A stretch of 64,000 nucleotides of DNA from assembly GCF_007859715.1 (NCBI RefSeq), contig NZ_SJPG01000001.1, positions 6,094,001-6,158,000 of the forward strand. The letters are read 5' to 3'. The stretch is from Rubinisphaera italica (GTDB taxonomy: Bacteria > Planctomycetota > Planctomycetia > Planctomycetales > Planctomycetaceae). This document shows, piece by piece, positions 17,935 to 27,595 of the stretch; the stretch's first letter is position 1, and each line of letters opens with the position of its first letter. The notes beneath the pieces were generated by a model. It searched no databases and was not told where the DNA came from. It saw nothing but the letters and a program-made list of their open reading frames with translations. A program made the position numbers and the translations under genes.

Positions 17935-18388
17935 GTTGAGAGCCGTTTTCGCAAATCTCTGGCGGATTTCTGTTTGAAACAAATCAATTCAAACCAAAAG
18001 GGAGCAGGTCAGAGAGCACCTTGCAGATCTCTATAGACGTGGAAGGACCTTTGATATGTGACATTTAATCGGTCTGTAATCGTTTGATCGGTAAGTGACC
18101 CAATCGATATGAACCCGATTTCCGTTACAATCGTTATTTCTTAACAATTGATGTCGCCTCCGCCACGTGTTGTTCCCAATAGCCCTATCTTGCCTGATTG
18201 TTCTGGGATTGAGAGGTTCGAACCAGACGCAGTAAGATTTCAGACAGGACTCGTGATTTGAGTTGAAAGCGTCGATAAAGAAACCATAGATGTGTTCAGA
18301 ATTCGATTCGATGCCGCTTCATCTAACAATTAAACACATACAGCCAGCAGGACGCTCGAGCTCAATTCTAGTCAGCAGGATGCTCACC
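17935..18388. other. Divergent intergenic region (promoters for glycan operon and FHA gene)
   Basis: No gene is visible in this 454-bp region between oppositely transcribed units, so it should hold both promoters. It contains two copies of CAGCAGGAYGCTC (18345-18357 and 18373-18385), the second overlapping the ribosome site of the FHA gene. A GGTTCGAACC-like stretch near 18211 is not part of a tRNA. Confidence 0.5.
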
Positions 18389-18934
18389 ATGAAAATCACC
18401 CTCAAAAAGCCAGTCCTCCGCATCGTTCGCGGAAAAACGCAATATCCACTGCGGGCGATCGACATTGATGAATATCTGATTGGTGGAGGGAGTTCCTGCC
18501 AACTGCAACTATCGGCAGACGGTGTGCCGATGATCTTTGCGATTATCAAGCCGGATGCTGAAGCTCATTGCATCGAAGCGATGTTTCCTTATCCCGAACT
18601 GGTCGTGAACGGAGCTGTCACACGCCGCAGCCGGTTGCAACCGGGAGATGAATTCAGTATCGGGAACTATCGGTTTGAATATCTGATCGCCGAAGTCGAA
18701 CATGAATTACGAACGACCGATGGAGAGTCCGAACCTGCCCAGGCTCCAAAGCTGGAAGACTCCGTTTTTCCCAATCGTGTTTCCAAAGTTGAGACGAAAC
18801 ATCTTTCTGCTGCTCAACTCGTTGAAAAGCTGGAGCAGGAATTGAACCTGCTCGATGATCTTGGACATTACGACGACATCATCGACGAATTCCAATTCGA
18901 TGAACTTCCAGGATCTGATCGCCGAATCGCTTGA
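18389..18934 (+). CDS. FHA-like domain protein
   Basis: The 181-residue protein has an FHA-type N-terminal half: DIDEYLIGGGSSCQLQLSADGV, ELVVNGAVTRRSRLQPGDEFSIGNYRFEYL. The usual GR..S..D..H signature is degraded (IGGGSSCQLQL), so phosphothreonine binding is uncertain. The C-terminal part is acidic and helical (LVEKLEQELNLLDDL, EFQFDELPG). The ATG at 18389 has AGGA eight bases before it; another ATG nine bases upstream overlaps that same ribosome site. It is divergent from the TPR-sulfotransferase gene and converges on waaF across a long hairpin. Confidence 0.7.
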   Translation: MKITLKKPVLRIVRGKTQYPLRAIDIDEYLIGGGSSCQLQLSADGVPMIFAIIKPDAEAHCIEAMFPYPELVVNGAVTRRSRLQPGDEFSIGNYRFEYLIAEVEHELRTTDGESEPAQAPKLEDSVFPNRVSKVETKHLSAAQLVEKLEQELNLLDDLGHYDDIIDEFQFDELPGSDRRIA

Positions 18935-18980
18935 GCGACGCCTACTTTTTCCGACTCAGATCGTCGATGACGAAAAGAAG

Positions 18981-19054
18981 TTACAAGCACGAAGCGCAAG
19001 CGAGTGTGTGTTTCTTAACGGTCTGACACACTCGCTTGCGCTTCGTGCTTGTAA
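18981..19054. repeat. Dispersed hairpin repeat, family 1, copy 2
   Basis: This is the best copy: 29-bp perfect arms (18981-19009 and 19026-19054; arm begins TTACAAGCACGAAGCGCAAG) with a 16-base loop. It lies between the convergent FHA gene and waaF. Confidence 0.95.
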
Positions 19055-19103
19055 CGGTTAACTCCGCTAGTGAAAAAGAACGGGATCGATCCACATAGGG
19101 AAC

Positions 19104-20171
19104 TCAAGCGGCGAAATGATCTTCTTCGGGAATCGCCAGGACTCTCTGCTGGAAGGCTGAGAACTCCCGATAGACCTGATCAACTCCCAGATCCTGCATG
19201 CAGCGATGATGTTTGAGCGGGCAGGTTCGTTCCTGACAGGGGCCACAATCAAGGTCCAGTTGTGAGGCTTCTGCTTTGTCGAAATACGTATCACTCCAGG
19301 CGATGTTTGTTGGTCCGTAAATCGTGAAGACCGGTACATCGAACGCGTGTGCGAAATGTCGTGGGCCGGAATCGGTCGAGATCATCCAGCCTGCGTACTT
19401 CACCATCGCTTTGGAAAAACCGATACTGGGAGATTCCTCAGCCAGCGAATGAATCATCGGATGCTTCGTCAGCTGCATAAATTCCCGAGCCAGTTCCCGC
19501 TCGGCAGGGCCACAAATCATCACGACAGGAACTTCCTGTTCTTTCACAATTCGCAGGGCCAGTTTCGCAAACGAAGCGACCGGCCAATGCTTGGCGGCTC
19601 CGAAGGCTCCACCCGAGTTGAAGCAGATGTAATGACCGGCATCCAGACAATGCAAACTCGCAAAATCTTCCCAGAGGGTTTCATCGTCCCGGGTTGTCTT
19701 GAGAGACAGACGATATTGTCGGGAGACATCCAATTCCTTGGCGAGAGCATGACTGGCCAGGCGATTGTATTCATCAATCACTGGATTTGGCTCGGTCAAT
19801 GAGAGTGGTGCGAGTTTATCGGTCAGCATCCAGCCTCGCCAATCGCGTCGAAAGCCGACACGAATCGGAATTTTCGCACGCCAGCTGATATAGGCCGTAC
19901 GAATGGAATTGGTGAAGAGAATGATCTCATCAAACTGTTCTTCGCGAATTCGTTTGATGAATTTACGGCGTTCTGACCAGTTCGAGTTCTTTCCGGAACG
20001 ATCCAGGATCATTTCGGTCAGAAACTTGCTGCCTTCAAAAACCGCATCCATTGGCTCGCGATAGATGCCGACAAGATCACCCTGCGGATCACTCCTCCGC
20101 AATGCCTGCAAAGCGGGTGTGGTCATGACGGCATCGCCAATCCAATTTGGTAACCAGACTGCACGTCTCAT
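19104..20171 (-). CDS. waaF: ADP-heptose:LPS heptosyltransferase II (GT9)
   Basis: The 355-residue GT9 protein has the N-terminal strand-loop AVWLPNWIGDAVMTTPALQAL and the C-terminal nucleotide-sugar site WMISTDSGPRHFAHAFDVPVFTIYGPTN. The Asp in PNWIGD corresponds to the catalytic base region of WaaC/WaaF. Family members transfer L-glycero-D-manno-heptose from ADP-heptose to Kdo or heptose of LPS core. The start overlaps the stop of hldE by 4 bp (ATGA-type), so the two are translationally coupled. The C-terminal CGPCQERTCPLKHHRCM cysteine cluster is typical of WaaF. Confidence 0.9.
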   Translation of the reverse strand: MRRAVWLPNWIGDAVMTTPALQALRRSDPQGDLVGIYREPMDAVFEGSKFLTEMILDRSGKNSNWSERRKFIKRIREEQFDEIILFTNSIRTAYISWRAKIPIRVGFRRDWRGWMLTDKLAPLSLTEPNPVIDEYNRLASHALAKELDVSRQYRLSLKTTRDDETLWEDFASLHCLDAGHYICFNSGGAFGAAKHWPVASFAKLALRIVKEQEVPVVMICGPAERELAREFMQLTKHPMIHSLAEESPSIGFSKAMVKYAGWMISTDSGPRHFAHAFDVPVFTIYGPTNIAWSDTYFDKAEASQLDLDCGPCQERTCPLKHHRCMQDLGVDQVYREFSAFQQRVLAIPEEDHFAA

Positions 20172-21667
20172 GCTGCAAACCTCATCGGGCCATCTCCTCG
20201 GAGTCTGGCTAGAATTTCTGTAGTCGATACGCCGGGAGTTTCTCCTAATGCGAGCACTTCCCCGCCATAAGCCTGCACAATTTCCCGACCAACGATTTCA
20301 TTGATCTGATACGTTCCGCCCTTAACCAGCACGTTGGGGCGAATCTCTTCCAGGACTTTACGAGGGGTTTGCTCGTTGAAGACGACCACATAATCCACAC
20401 ATTCGAGAGCCGCGAGCATGTTGGCTCGCTGTTCCTGTGGGAAAATGGGTCGATCGGGAGCCTTGCCTAATGTTCGCACACTTTGATCACTGTTGATGGC
20501 CACCACCAGACAATCGCCGAGAGCAGCTGCCTGCTTCAGATAGGAGACGTGGCCGATGTGCATGACATCAAAACAGCCATTCGTGAAGACTACCTTCTGC
20601 CCAATTTGTTTGCGGGCCTGAACGTGCCGGGAAACAAATTCGAGTTCGTAAGTTTTATTTTCATCGCGGCTGCGTTCCTGCAATAAATCCCGCACGAGTT
20701 CGTCACGGGACAAACAGACCACGCCAACCTGTTCGACTTCGAGACCACCGGAAATATTCGCCATGCGAGCCAGATCCGCATCGTCCCAGCCGGCTGCTGC
20801 TCCCAGGCCAATCGTAGCCAGAACCATGTCCCCTGCTCCGGTGATGTCGTAAACTTCGCGCTGACGAGTCGGGAAACTTTCGCTGGTTCCATCGGCTCGC
20901 ACGACGGCCACGCCATCTTTATCGAGCGTCACAAAAATTCGATCCAGTCCCAACTGATTAACCAGTTGTCGTCCCGCAGCGAAAGCGTCTGTGTAATTGC
21001 GGATAGTTCTCTCGGTCGCTTTGCCAGTTTCGGTGCGGTTCGGTGTCATTGCGGTTGCCCCTGCATAACGGCTGTACTCGTCCATCGGAGCAGGATCGAC
21101 AATCACAGGTTTACCAGCATCCCGAGCCACTTCAATCACCCGCTTGAGAACTTCGGGTGTGCAGACACCTTTGGCGTAATCGGAAATCAGAATCGCATCG
21201 TGCTGAGAGATTTGACCAATGATTCGATCGAGTAGTTGAGTTGCATAAATCAGCTCTAATGGCTCGCGACTTTCACGATCGACTCGCAGCATCTGATGTG
21301 GATGTCGATGCTGTGCATGTCCAATCAGGCGTTGTTTTGTGGTGGTGGGGCGGGTGCGATCAGTCAAAATGGTGGAACAATCGACGCCCACCGCTTTTAA
21401 TGCGGCAATCATGTCTTCGCCATCGCGATCATCACCGACGACTCCGGCCATCGTAACTTTAGCGTCGAGACCACGTAGCATATTGGCGACATTGGCTGCT
21501 CCGCCGAGTCGCAGTTCCTGTTTTTCTTCTCGGAGAAGAATCACAGGGGCTTCCTGGGAAATTCGTTCAGCATTGCCCCATAAATAGCGATCCAGAATCA
21601 GATCGCCCAGCACAAGAATTCGAGGGGCATCCAGAGATTGGACTAGATCAATCAGGTGATAAGACAT
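20168..21667 (-). CDS. hldE: Bifunctional heptose-7-phosphate kinase / heptose-1-phosphate adenylyltransferase HldE
   Basis: The 499 residues show two domains. Residues 1-325 form a ribokinase (PfkB) domain (VLGDLILDRYLWGNAERISQEAP; GAGDMVLATIGLG with the catalytic Asp). Residues 345-499 form a nucleotidyltransferase (VVFTNGCFDVMHIGHVSYL, with the HxGH site). Together they phosphorylate D-glycero-D-manno-heptose 7-phosphate and adenylylate the 1-phosphate, giving the precursor of ADP-heptose. It is the first gene of an operon with waaF. The product could serve LPS core and possibly the GT9-like domain of the flagellar-region fusion (inference). Confidence 0.95.
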   Translation of the reverse strand: MSYHLIDLVQSLDAPRILVLGDLILDRYLWGNAERISQEAPVILLREEKQELRLGGAANVANMLRGLDAKVTMAGVVGDDRDGEDMIAALKAVGVDCSTILTDRTRPTTTKQRLIGHAQHRHPHQMLRVDRESREPLELIYATQLLDRIIGQISQHDAILISDYAKGVCTPEVLKRVIEVARDAGKPVIVDPAPMDEYSRYAGATAMTPNRTETGKATERTIRNYTDAFAAGRQLVNQLGLDRIFVTLDKDGVAVVRADGTSESFPTRQREVYDITGAGDMVLATIGLGAAAGWDDADLARMANISGGLEVEQVGVVCLSRDELVRDLLQERSRDENKTYELEFVSRHVQARKQIGQKVVFTNGCFDVMHIGHVSYLKQAAALGDCLVVAINSDQSVRTLGKAPDRPIFPQEQRANMLAALECVDYVVVFNEQTPRKVLEEIRPNVLVKGGTYQINEIVGREIVQAYGGEVLALGETPGVSTTEILARLRGDGPMRFAA

Positions 21668-21858
21668 CCTTGTCTCATTTCCATCTGTATTTTTAGCGGT
21701 TAATTAAAGAAATTTGGCCCCTGAGTCCTGCCGGAAACACGAGCGCAATCGCATTGAAGGTTCAAAGCTGGTATGGTGTCAGTTCTCTCGATTTTGGTCA
21801 ATCCCGGATTTTTTCCCGGCTCATTCCAGACGTCTTTAAAATACACCTGTAAACTCAC

Positions 21859-23046
21859 ATGAATCGTCGTCTCGAAAATGTCACCTGCTGTGGCTGCGGC
21901 TTACTTTGCGACGATATTCTGCTTGAAATCAGCCCGCTGGAAATTTCAACATCGAACGCCTGCTCATGTGGACAAAGATTCCTGACGGCTCTTGTCGAGA
22001 ATTCCTCAAATTCAGCAACTGCAAACTCTGATCAGGATTTGAAGACGGCTCGCCAATGGCTCAAGGCTGCGAATTCTCCCATGATGTGCGGTTTACAGGG
22101 GCTTTCGCTGGAAATGCAGACTGAATGTATTCGATTTGCTCAAAGTGAGCAGATGGTTTTGAGTACTGGCAAAGATTCCGAATCGACACTTGCTTATCAG
22201 AAATACGGAGGCAGCGGGTGCAGTTTCGGAGAACTCCGACATCGTTGCGACTTACTGATCTGTTTTAATTTCGATCCCTTCAGCCAATGGCCTCGCTTTT
22301 CAGAGCGGTTTCTGGATCCGAAGGGGCAATTTATTACGTCTCGAAACGACAGAACTGTATACTATGTAGGCACTTCCGAAAATCTTGGAAGTTCGGAGAA
22401 CTTCGATGAGGTGTTTCTGCTGGACGATAAGAGCCTGCTCGAATCACTAGTCCAGATTCGGAAAAACTTGCAATGTGATTATCGCGGGACATCTTCCGAA
22501 TTGCAGAAGCTTTGTCAAATTTTCGGTGAACAGACGGCCAAGTCTCAGTATCCCATTTTACTGCAAGGATCAGCCGAGTTCGGCGTCGCGACTCAATTGA
22601 CACAAATGCTGATGGAAATCAACAAAACCGCACGATTACATCGGATCGTTGCAGGCAGTGGAATTCATCATGGCAGCCCACAGGAAACTATTCTGGCAAT
22701 GACAGGATTCCCGGATCATATTTCATTCCGGCAAGATGGCAGCGAATATGACCCACAACGTTATCACGCAAAACGCCTGATCGCCCACAATGAGGTCGAT
22801 TGTGTCGTTGTAGTTGGTGAAACGGATTTGGAGGATCTGTTACAGACTTCGACTGCTCGAATCATTCGAATGACTAATAGCCAGACAATATCTTCATGGA
22901 CATCCGACAGAATGATTGAACTTCGCTGGAATCAATTCTCAGGTACTCAGCTTCGCTGCGATGGAGTGCCTGTTCCTGTGAAAGAATTTGCAGAAGAAGC
23001 GGCGTCAATTCCACTGAGGTCATTATTTCAATTGCTGATGAGTTGA
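21859..23046 (+). CDS. fhcB: Formylmethanofuran dehydrogenase subunit B-like protein (FhcB/FwdB)
   Basis: The 395-residue protein begins NVTCCGCGLLCDDILLEI, containing the CxxCxxxC iron-sulfur pattern of FwdB/FhcB, and continues with features of the molybdopterin-oxidoreductase fold (SPMMCGLQGLSLEMQTECIRFA; GGSGCSFGELRHRCDLLICFNFDP). In methanogens FwdB is the catalytic tungsten/molybdenum subunit; in methylotrophic bacteria and Planctomycetes the homologue belongs to the formyltransferase/hydrolase complex of the tetrahydromethanopterin C1 pathway. No fhcA, C or D gene is in this window. Its last 19 bases overlap the 3' end of the opposite-strand gene. The ATG at 21859 is clear. Confidence 0.8.
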   Translation: MNRRLENVTCCGCGLLCDDILLEISPLEISTSNACSCGQRFLTALVENSSNSATANSDQDLKTARQWLKAANSPMMCGLQGLSLEMQTECIRFAQSEQMVLSTGKDSESTLAYQKYGGSGCSFGELRHRCDLLICFNFDPFSQWPRFSERFLDPKGQFITSRNDRTVYYVGTSENLGSSENFDEVFLLDDKSLLESLVQIRKNLQCDYRGTSSELQKLCQIFGEQTAKSQYPILLQGSAEFGVATQLTQMLMEINKTARLHRIVAGSGIHHGSPQETILAMTGFPDHISFRQDGSEYDPQRYHAKRLIAHNEVDCVVVVGETDLEDLLQTSTARIIRMTNSQTISSWTSDRMIELRWNQFSGTQLRCDGVPVPVKEFAEEAASIPLRSLFQLLMS

Positions 23047-24062
23047 GCCAGAGTCGTATCTGAAGGAATGTTAAAGACTTCAGAAGTTTCTTCTTCAGAA
23101 TTCCATTCCTTGGTTTGAGGAGATATCGAGCCAGGGCTTTCAATTTTGCCTTGCCAGTCGCGATAGGCCGTTTTGACTTTCTCTGAAAAGTGGATGGAAT
23201 TCACAAAGTAGTCTCGGTCACTATCCTTAGGGCTGTTGGCTTTTTCAATAAATTCGAATCCGTATAACGTATCTCCTGCCAGAAAAAAGTAGCAGAACAA
23301 CCGCATTTTATTATTCTTGATTGTCGAATTCGTCACAAGAAGTAGCACAGGTATGCCATCAATCATGACCGTTTCTTCGCGTTCCATCGTTGTTCCGGGA
23401 TGTTCAGCTTTCAATTCTCTGGCAAGATCAGACTTCATCATTCCGATTGTGAACAACGACTTTCCGTTGTCAGGGATTTCAGATGTATTAAATTGGGCAT
23501 AGGCAACGGAAGTTGCAAACATGCGTGCCTCTGAAACAAAGGTTCCATAAGCAATTGCATTAGGAACAGGTGTCTGTTTCAATTTTGGAGTGGAAGGCAC
23601 TTCCAGAGTGATGTTTCCCTTATGTATCTGAAAATGACTCCATTCAACTCCTGCGGGAATCAGTCGATCCAGAATATCAGTCTTGTTGGCGAGCTTTAAG
23701 CCGACCGCCAGCAGTAGAAGCAGAACAGTTCCGACTCCCCCCATAATGGCTTTCACATTCCCATCATTCATCCCCGAAGAAGCCGTCTGTTTTGATTTTT
23801 GTGAAGAAGATGCCTTAGAAGATTTCTTCGGCTTCCGACTGGCGACTTTTGGGGGCAACGATTTGCCTCGATCGCCTGCGGCTTTGTCGAGAGCACCAAG
23901 AAAATCATCGTTCTCGACGGGAGCAGTTGGCTTGGGGCGACGTTTCGGCCTGGGAGCTGTCAGGGGTTCTCCGCAACCTTTGCACTTAAATGTCTTCCCG
24001 GCGTATTCGGACTTAACCTTATGGTCCCGAAAGCAAAGATCACACGTCACTTCAATTGGCAT
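23028..24062 (-). CDS. Zinc-ribbon, single-TM hypothetical protein
   Basis: The 344-residue protein has an N-terminal zinc ribbon (CDLCFRDHKVKSEYAGKTFKCKGCGEPL), a Lys/Pro/Ser-rich cytoplasmic linker (about 35-105), one TM segment (IMGGVGTVLLLLLAVGL) and a C-terminal extracytoplasmic alpha/beta domain. The opening residues match a zinc-ribbon start common in Planctomycetes. The ATG at 24062 has GGTGG six bases upstream and gives the canonical MPIEVTC start; an ATG six bases earlier is possible. Function is unknown. The tail overlaps fhcB by 19 bp on the opposite strand. Confidence 0.7.
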   Translation of the reverse strand: MPIEVTCDLCFRDHKVKSEYAGKTFKCKGCGEPLTAPRPKRRPKPTAPVENDDFLGALDKAAGDRGKSLPPKVASRKPKKSSKASSSQKSKQTASSGMNDGNVKAIMGGVGTVLLLLLAVGLKLANKTDILDRLIPAGVEWSHFQIHKGNITLEVPSTPKLKQTPVPNAIAYGTFVSEARMFATSVAYAQFNTSEIPDNGKSLFTIGMMKSDLARELKAEHPGTTMEREETVMIDGIPVLLLVTNSTIKNNKMRLFCYFFLAGDTLYGFEFIEKANSPKDSDRDYFVNSIHFSEKVKTAYRDWQGKIESPGSISPQTKEWNSEEETSEVFNIPSDTTLAQLISN

Positions 24063-24279
24063 AATCATCCACCACAATTTGGGAAAATGAAGGATCCCGA
24101 TTGCTCAGAAAAGAGCCTGATCAGAAAGAGCTAAGCCTACCTTGAAATGAAATGGGAGACAATCGTAATGATCAAAAGTGGACTGGATATTTATTCTACC
24201 GGTTCAAAGTGCCAAGTCTGCTCGGGATTACACGATTCTCTGTTTCAGACAAACTTCAAGCCTGTCTAACTTGATCAGA

Positions 24280-25146
24280 TCAGTGCAATCGATAACGGTG
24301 GATGGCCTCCGCAACAGCCAAAGGTAAATCGGAAGCGATCAGGCCGTCTTCTCCAATTTTTTCCGCAATGATTTCCGCAGCCGATCCATGCAAATAAACC
24401 CCCACGCGAGTGGCATCGAAGGGTGACAGGCCTTGAGCAATCAACGAAGTGATGACACCCGTTAAGACATCGCCCGTTCCACCAGTTGCCAGTCCACTGT
24501 TGCCGGTCATGTTGACGAAGACCGTTTGCCCATCGGTGACTACGGTTTGATGGCCTTTCAGGACCACTATACACTGCTGCTTCTCGGCAAATTCTGCTGC
24601 GATCTCTTCCCGATTCTGCTGAACCGTTTTGGCATCCGTCTTTGTGAGCCGTCCCATCTCACCGGGATGCGGCGTGAGAATTCTCGGTCCATTGGGTTTG
24701 GGAAGTCCATCCGGCAAACGGGAGAGCGCATTCAAGCCGTCCGCATCAATCACAAGAGGCTGCTCGGTTGTCGCGTACAGATCGAGGAGCAGTAATTCAG
24801 TGTCGCGAGAAGAACCTAAACCGGGGCCAATTGCGATGGCATGAGCAGAATTCATTTGCTCGCGGATTCGAGAATTCGCCTCGTAAGAAATTCGGCCGTC
24901 CTCATCTTCGGGTAAACCGATTGTGAGATAAGAGGGTTCAAAACTGGCGATAATTCCCTGACTCGATTCCGGGCACGCCAGAAAAGCCAGTCCGCATCCT
25001 GTTCGTAGAGCAGCGATGCCGGATAGGGCAATCGATCCCGCCATGCCACGGGAACCACCAATCAACAGGACGGTCCCATACGATCCCTTGTGCGAATCCT
25101 GATCTCGCGTGGGTAAGGCTGGCAACGATTCTAAATGACTTCTCAT
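24280..25146 (-). CDS. nnrD: ADP-dependent (S)-NAD(P)H-hydrate dehydratase
   Basis: At 288 residues this is the stand-alone dehydratase domain without the NnrE epimerase fusion. Motifs are GSYGTVLLIGGSRGMAGSIALS, AIGPGLGSSRDTE, VIDADGLNAL, ILTPHPGEMGRL, VVLKGHQTVV and NSGLATGGTGDVLTGVI, the last carrying the catalytic Asp. The enzyme repairs hydrated NADH and NADPH in the cytoplasm. The ATG is at 25146; larB ends 19 bp upstream on the same strand, so the two are probably co-transcribed although functionally unrelated. Confidence 0.92.
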   Translation of the reverse strand: MRSHLESLPALPTRDQDSHKGSYGTVLLIGGSRGMAGSIALSGIAALRTGCGLAFLACPESSQGIIASFEPSYLTIGLPEDEDGRISYEANSRIREQMNSAHAIAIGPGLGSSRDTELLLLDLYATTEQPLVIDADGLNALSRLPDGLPKPNGPRILTPHPGEMGRLTKTDAKTVQQNREEIAAEFAEKQQCIVVLKGHQTVVTDGQTVFVNMTGNSGLATGGTGDVLTGVITSLIAQGLSPFDATRVGVYLHGSAAEIIAEKIGEDGLIASDLPLAVAEAIHRYRLH

Positions 25147-25165
25147 TGAAAAGTTCCTTGTAAAT

Positions 25166-25951
25166 TTAATTTGAGGAATCAGATTGCGAGGCGATCAAAC
25201 CGGCCAGATATCCTCCTTTGAATCCACCATCGATATTCACCGTGCAAACATTAGCGGCACAACTGTTTAACATACCAAGCAGGGCAGAGAGTCCACCAAA
25301 ATTGGCTCCATAGCCGACGCTCGTTGGCACGGCGATTACCGGACAGGCGACCCAGCCTCCAACCACAGAAGGGAGCGCCCCTTCCATGCCAGCCACCACC
25401 ACAATTGCTTTGGCAGACTCCAATTTCGGTAATGACTTTAATAACCGATGCGGACCAGCAACACCAGCATCGTAAATGACGCCTGGCTCGAAGTTCATCC
25501 AACGCAACGTCTCAGCGGCTTCTTCGGCAACGGGGCGATCTGTTGTGCCAGCGGTAACAACACATGTGCCAGACTTCGACATTTCTGCTGCATTCTCGGA
25601 GACCATCAACCGAAGCGTTCGAGCGATCGGATTCCAGTTCACATCTGGTAGTTTTGTCAGAACGACTTCAGCCTGAGCCTCTTCGACGCGTGTCGCCAGG
25701 CAATTTTGCCCAACGGAGATTAATTTTCTGAAGGCTTCCACAATCACTTCTGCTGGTTTACCAGCCCCGTAGATGGCTTCTGGAAATCCACAGCGTTTCT
25801 GACGATCGATATCCAGGTCCAGATCGATTGTTTCAGATTTCGTGCTTTGATCAGCAACTTCAATCTGCTGCATGGCAGAGGCAACATCGAGAGACCCACT
25901 GGCAACAGCTTCGAGCAACGTGGACAGGTTCAGGGAATCGGAATTACTCAT
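25166..25951 (-). CDS. larB: Nickel-pincer cofactor biosynthesis carboxylase LarB
   Basis: The 261-residue protein contains the PurE-like core of Lar[75 protein letters not shown]. LarB carboxylates and hydrolyses nicotinic acid adenine dinucleotide to make the precursor of the nickel-pincer nucleotide used by lactate racemase-type enzymes. The partners larC and larE are not in this window. I start at the ATG at 25951; an in-frame TTG 15 bases upstream is less likely. Confidence 0.92.
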   Translation of the reverse strand: MSNSDSLNLSTLLEAVASGSLDVASAMQQIEVADQSTKSETIDLDLDIDRQKRCGFPEAIYGAGKPAEVIVEAFRKLISVGQNCLATRVEEAQAEVVLTKLPDVNWNPIARTLRLMVSENAAEMSKSGTCVVTAGTTDRPVAEEAAETLRWMNFEPGVIYDAGVAGPHRLLKSLPKLESAKAIVVVAGMEGALPSVVGGWVACPVIAVPTSVGYGANFGGLSALLGMLNSCAANVCTVNIDGGFKGGYLAGLIASQSDSSN

Positions 25952-26033
25952 GAGTTCTTGATTCAATCAACAAGGACATCTGTTTTCAGGGGGGCTTCGC
26001 TGCGTTTCGACCCCAGCCACCCACTTGCGTTGG

Positions 26034-26987
26034 TTATGCCATAATTGGTTCGACACGGATGTCGATCCACGTATGATGTTCGGCTCCTGGGGCGAGTGTT
26101 TCCCAGCCACATTCGATGCCTTTGGCGGTTAAATTAATCGCATCCGTCGGACAGGTATAGGGTTCGAGGCAAACCGCATTCCGTCCCGGCGGCGTGAAGA
26201 CGACGAGTTCCCGAAACCGCCCATCACATTCCTGAACTGTTTGCAGCCCTGCACCTTCATCGACTACAGCGCACTTGAGTGTTTTTCCATCGGGCTTGAG
26301 ATCGGTCAGAACGTCATCGAGCTTTAAGGCAGAATAATATGCTCCATCTGTCAAATCGTTCGCTTCGGTGACGGGGACTCTTTCTCCTGTCGGAATATAA
26401 TTCTCCAGTTTCCATTGCTGGTGAGCGGGGGCTTCAAGGAGACAATGCTCAACCGAACTGCCATCCGAAAGTGGGATTTTGAAATAGGCATGCGTTCCGA
26501 AACCCCAAGGCAGCGGTTTGCTATCGGGATTTTTAAAGGTGAACTGGGATTTGAGAGCATTGCCACGCAGTAAATACGTGCATTGAATGATGAAATCGGC
26601 GGGCCAGAATTCGAGTCGATCCGGTGCGTCTTTGCTCAGTTGGAATTCTGCAGTGACCGAACTTTCGGTCTGCTCAGTGACTCTCCACGGGCGATCCAGA
26701 CAAAAACCATGAATGAAATGGGCACCGGGATTCGGGGTCGGCAGTTGATACGTTTTTCCATCCCAGGAAAACTTGCCGGCATCAATTCGATTCGGAAACG
26801 GGAACAGAATTGGAATTCCACAACGGCTCGGTTTGACATTCCCTTCAGCAAAGTTTTCGTCCGCATCGAGCACTTCAATCGTTTGCCCTTGAACCGTGAC
26901 GGAAAACTGAAACAGATTGAATCCCAACTCCGGCAGTACTTGAGCCTGACTTCCTGAAGTGGTATCGCTAATCGTAATAGCTGGCAT
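26034..26987 (-). CDS. Aldose 1-epimerase family protein
   Basis: The 317-residue beta-sandwich protein has [35 protein letters not shown] (first active-site His), [13 protein letters not shown] (second His) and [13 protein letters not shown] (catalytic Glu region), fitting the galactose-mutarotase-like fold. It interconverts the anomers of an aldose or sugar phosphate; the exact sugar cannot be assigned. No signal peptide is seen. The ATG at 26987 follows CAGGGAAAG. A longer in-frame reading back to 27164 runs through repeat copy 3 and is not coding. Confidence 0.85.
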   Translation of the reverse strand: MPAITISDTTSGSQAQVLPELGFNLFQFSVTVQGQTIEVLDADENFAEGNVKPSRCGIPILFPFPNRIDAGKFSWDGKTYQLPTPNPGAHFIHGFCLDRPWRVTEQTESSVTAEFQLSKDAPDRLEFWPADFIIQCTYLLRGNALKSQFTFKNPDSKPLPWGFGTHAYFKIPLSDGSSVEHCLLEAPAHQQWKLENYIPTGERVPVTEANDLTDGAYYSALKLDDVLTDLKPDGKTLKCAVVDEGAGLQTVQECDGRFRELVVFTPPGRNAVCLEPYTCPTDAINLTAKGIECGWETLAPGAEHHTWIDIRVEPIMA

Positions 26988-27307
26988 CGGCTGACTTTCC
27001 CTGAGAAATAGAATGCAAGAATTATACGGGTAAGTGATTGCCTCGATTATCTTTTTACTTTTGCCTGAAATAATCGATGCAATATGACAATGTTGTATAA
27101 AGTCAAAAACGATTCTTACAAGCACGAAGCGCGAGCGAGTGAGTGTAGAAACCGTGCGACACACTCGCTCGCGCTTCGTGCTTGTAATTTCAATTCAGAA
27201 TGTTAATAACGGATGATATTTCTTGTGTTCGTGCTACAAATATTACTTTCGTGAGTTCCGTTCCACACAGCGAACATGATGCACATCGTTAGCATAGCAG
27301 ATCATAA
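26988..27307. other. Divergent intergenic region, 320 bp, with hairpin repeat copy 3
   Basis: No gene is seen. It separates the divergent epimerase and zinc-ribbon genes, so promoters should flank the repeat. The hairpin here cannot be a shared 3' terminator. Confidence 0.5.
27116..27187. repeat. Dispersed hairpin repeat, family 1, copy 3 (with covarying arms)
   Basis: 26-bp perfect arms (27116-27141 and 27162-27187). Relative to copy 2 an A-to-G change in the left arm is matched by T-to-C in the right arm, so pairing is preserved. It lies between divergent genes. Confidence 0.92.
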
Positions 27308-27589
27308 ATGGATTACGAAGACAGCGACTACGATGACGATTGGGATGACGACTACGGAGACGATGACGACGATGAAGTCGACACGATCCCCTGTCCGGAA
27401 TGTGGAACCGATGTGTATGAAGAGTCTTCCATCTGCCCCAACTGCGGCTGCTACCTGCATGATGGATATGCGGGAGGAAGCTATTATCCGTGGTACACTT
27501 TCGGCGGTGCACTGCGGGAATGGGCTCCCTTCTGGCTGTTTCTAGCCGTCTGTGGGGTCATTATCACCATTTTTATGCTGATGGTTTGA
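27308..27589 (+). CDS. Small acidic zinc-ribbon membrane protein
   Basis: The 93-residue protein begins with a very acidic Asp/Tyr tract, then a zinc ribbon ([23 protein letters not shown]), an aromatic linker, and a C-terminal TM segment ([18 protein letters not shown]). Function is unknown. It may be a small regulatory or chaperone-like protein held at the membrane through its tail. It is monocistronic, followed 7 bp later by family 1 repeat copy 4. Confidence 0.75.
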   Translation: MDYEDSDYDDDWDDDYGDDDDDEVDTIPCPECGTDVYEESSICPNCGCYLHDGYAGGSYYPWYTFGGALREWAPFWLFLAVCGVIITIFMLMV

Positions 27590-27595
27590 GAAAAT

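Noticed and set aside
18206..18225. GGTTCGAACC resembling a tRNA T-loop
   Set aside because: No acceptor stem, anticodon arm or D arm can be placed around it.
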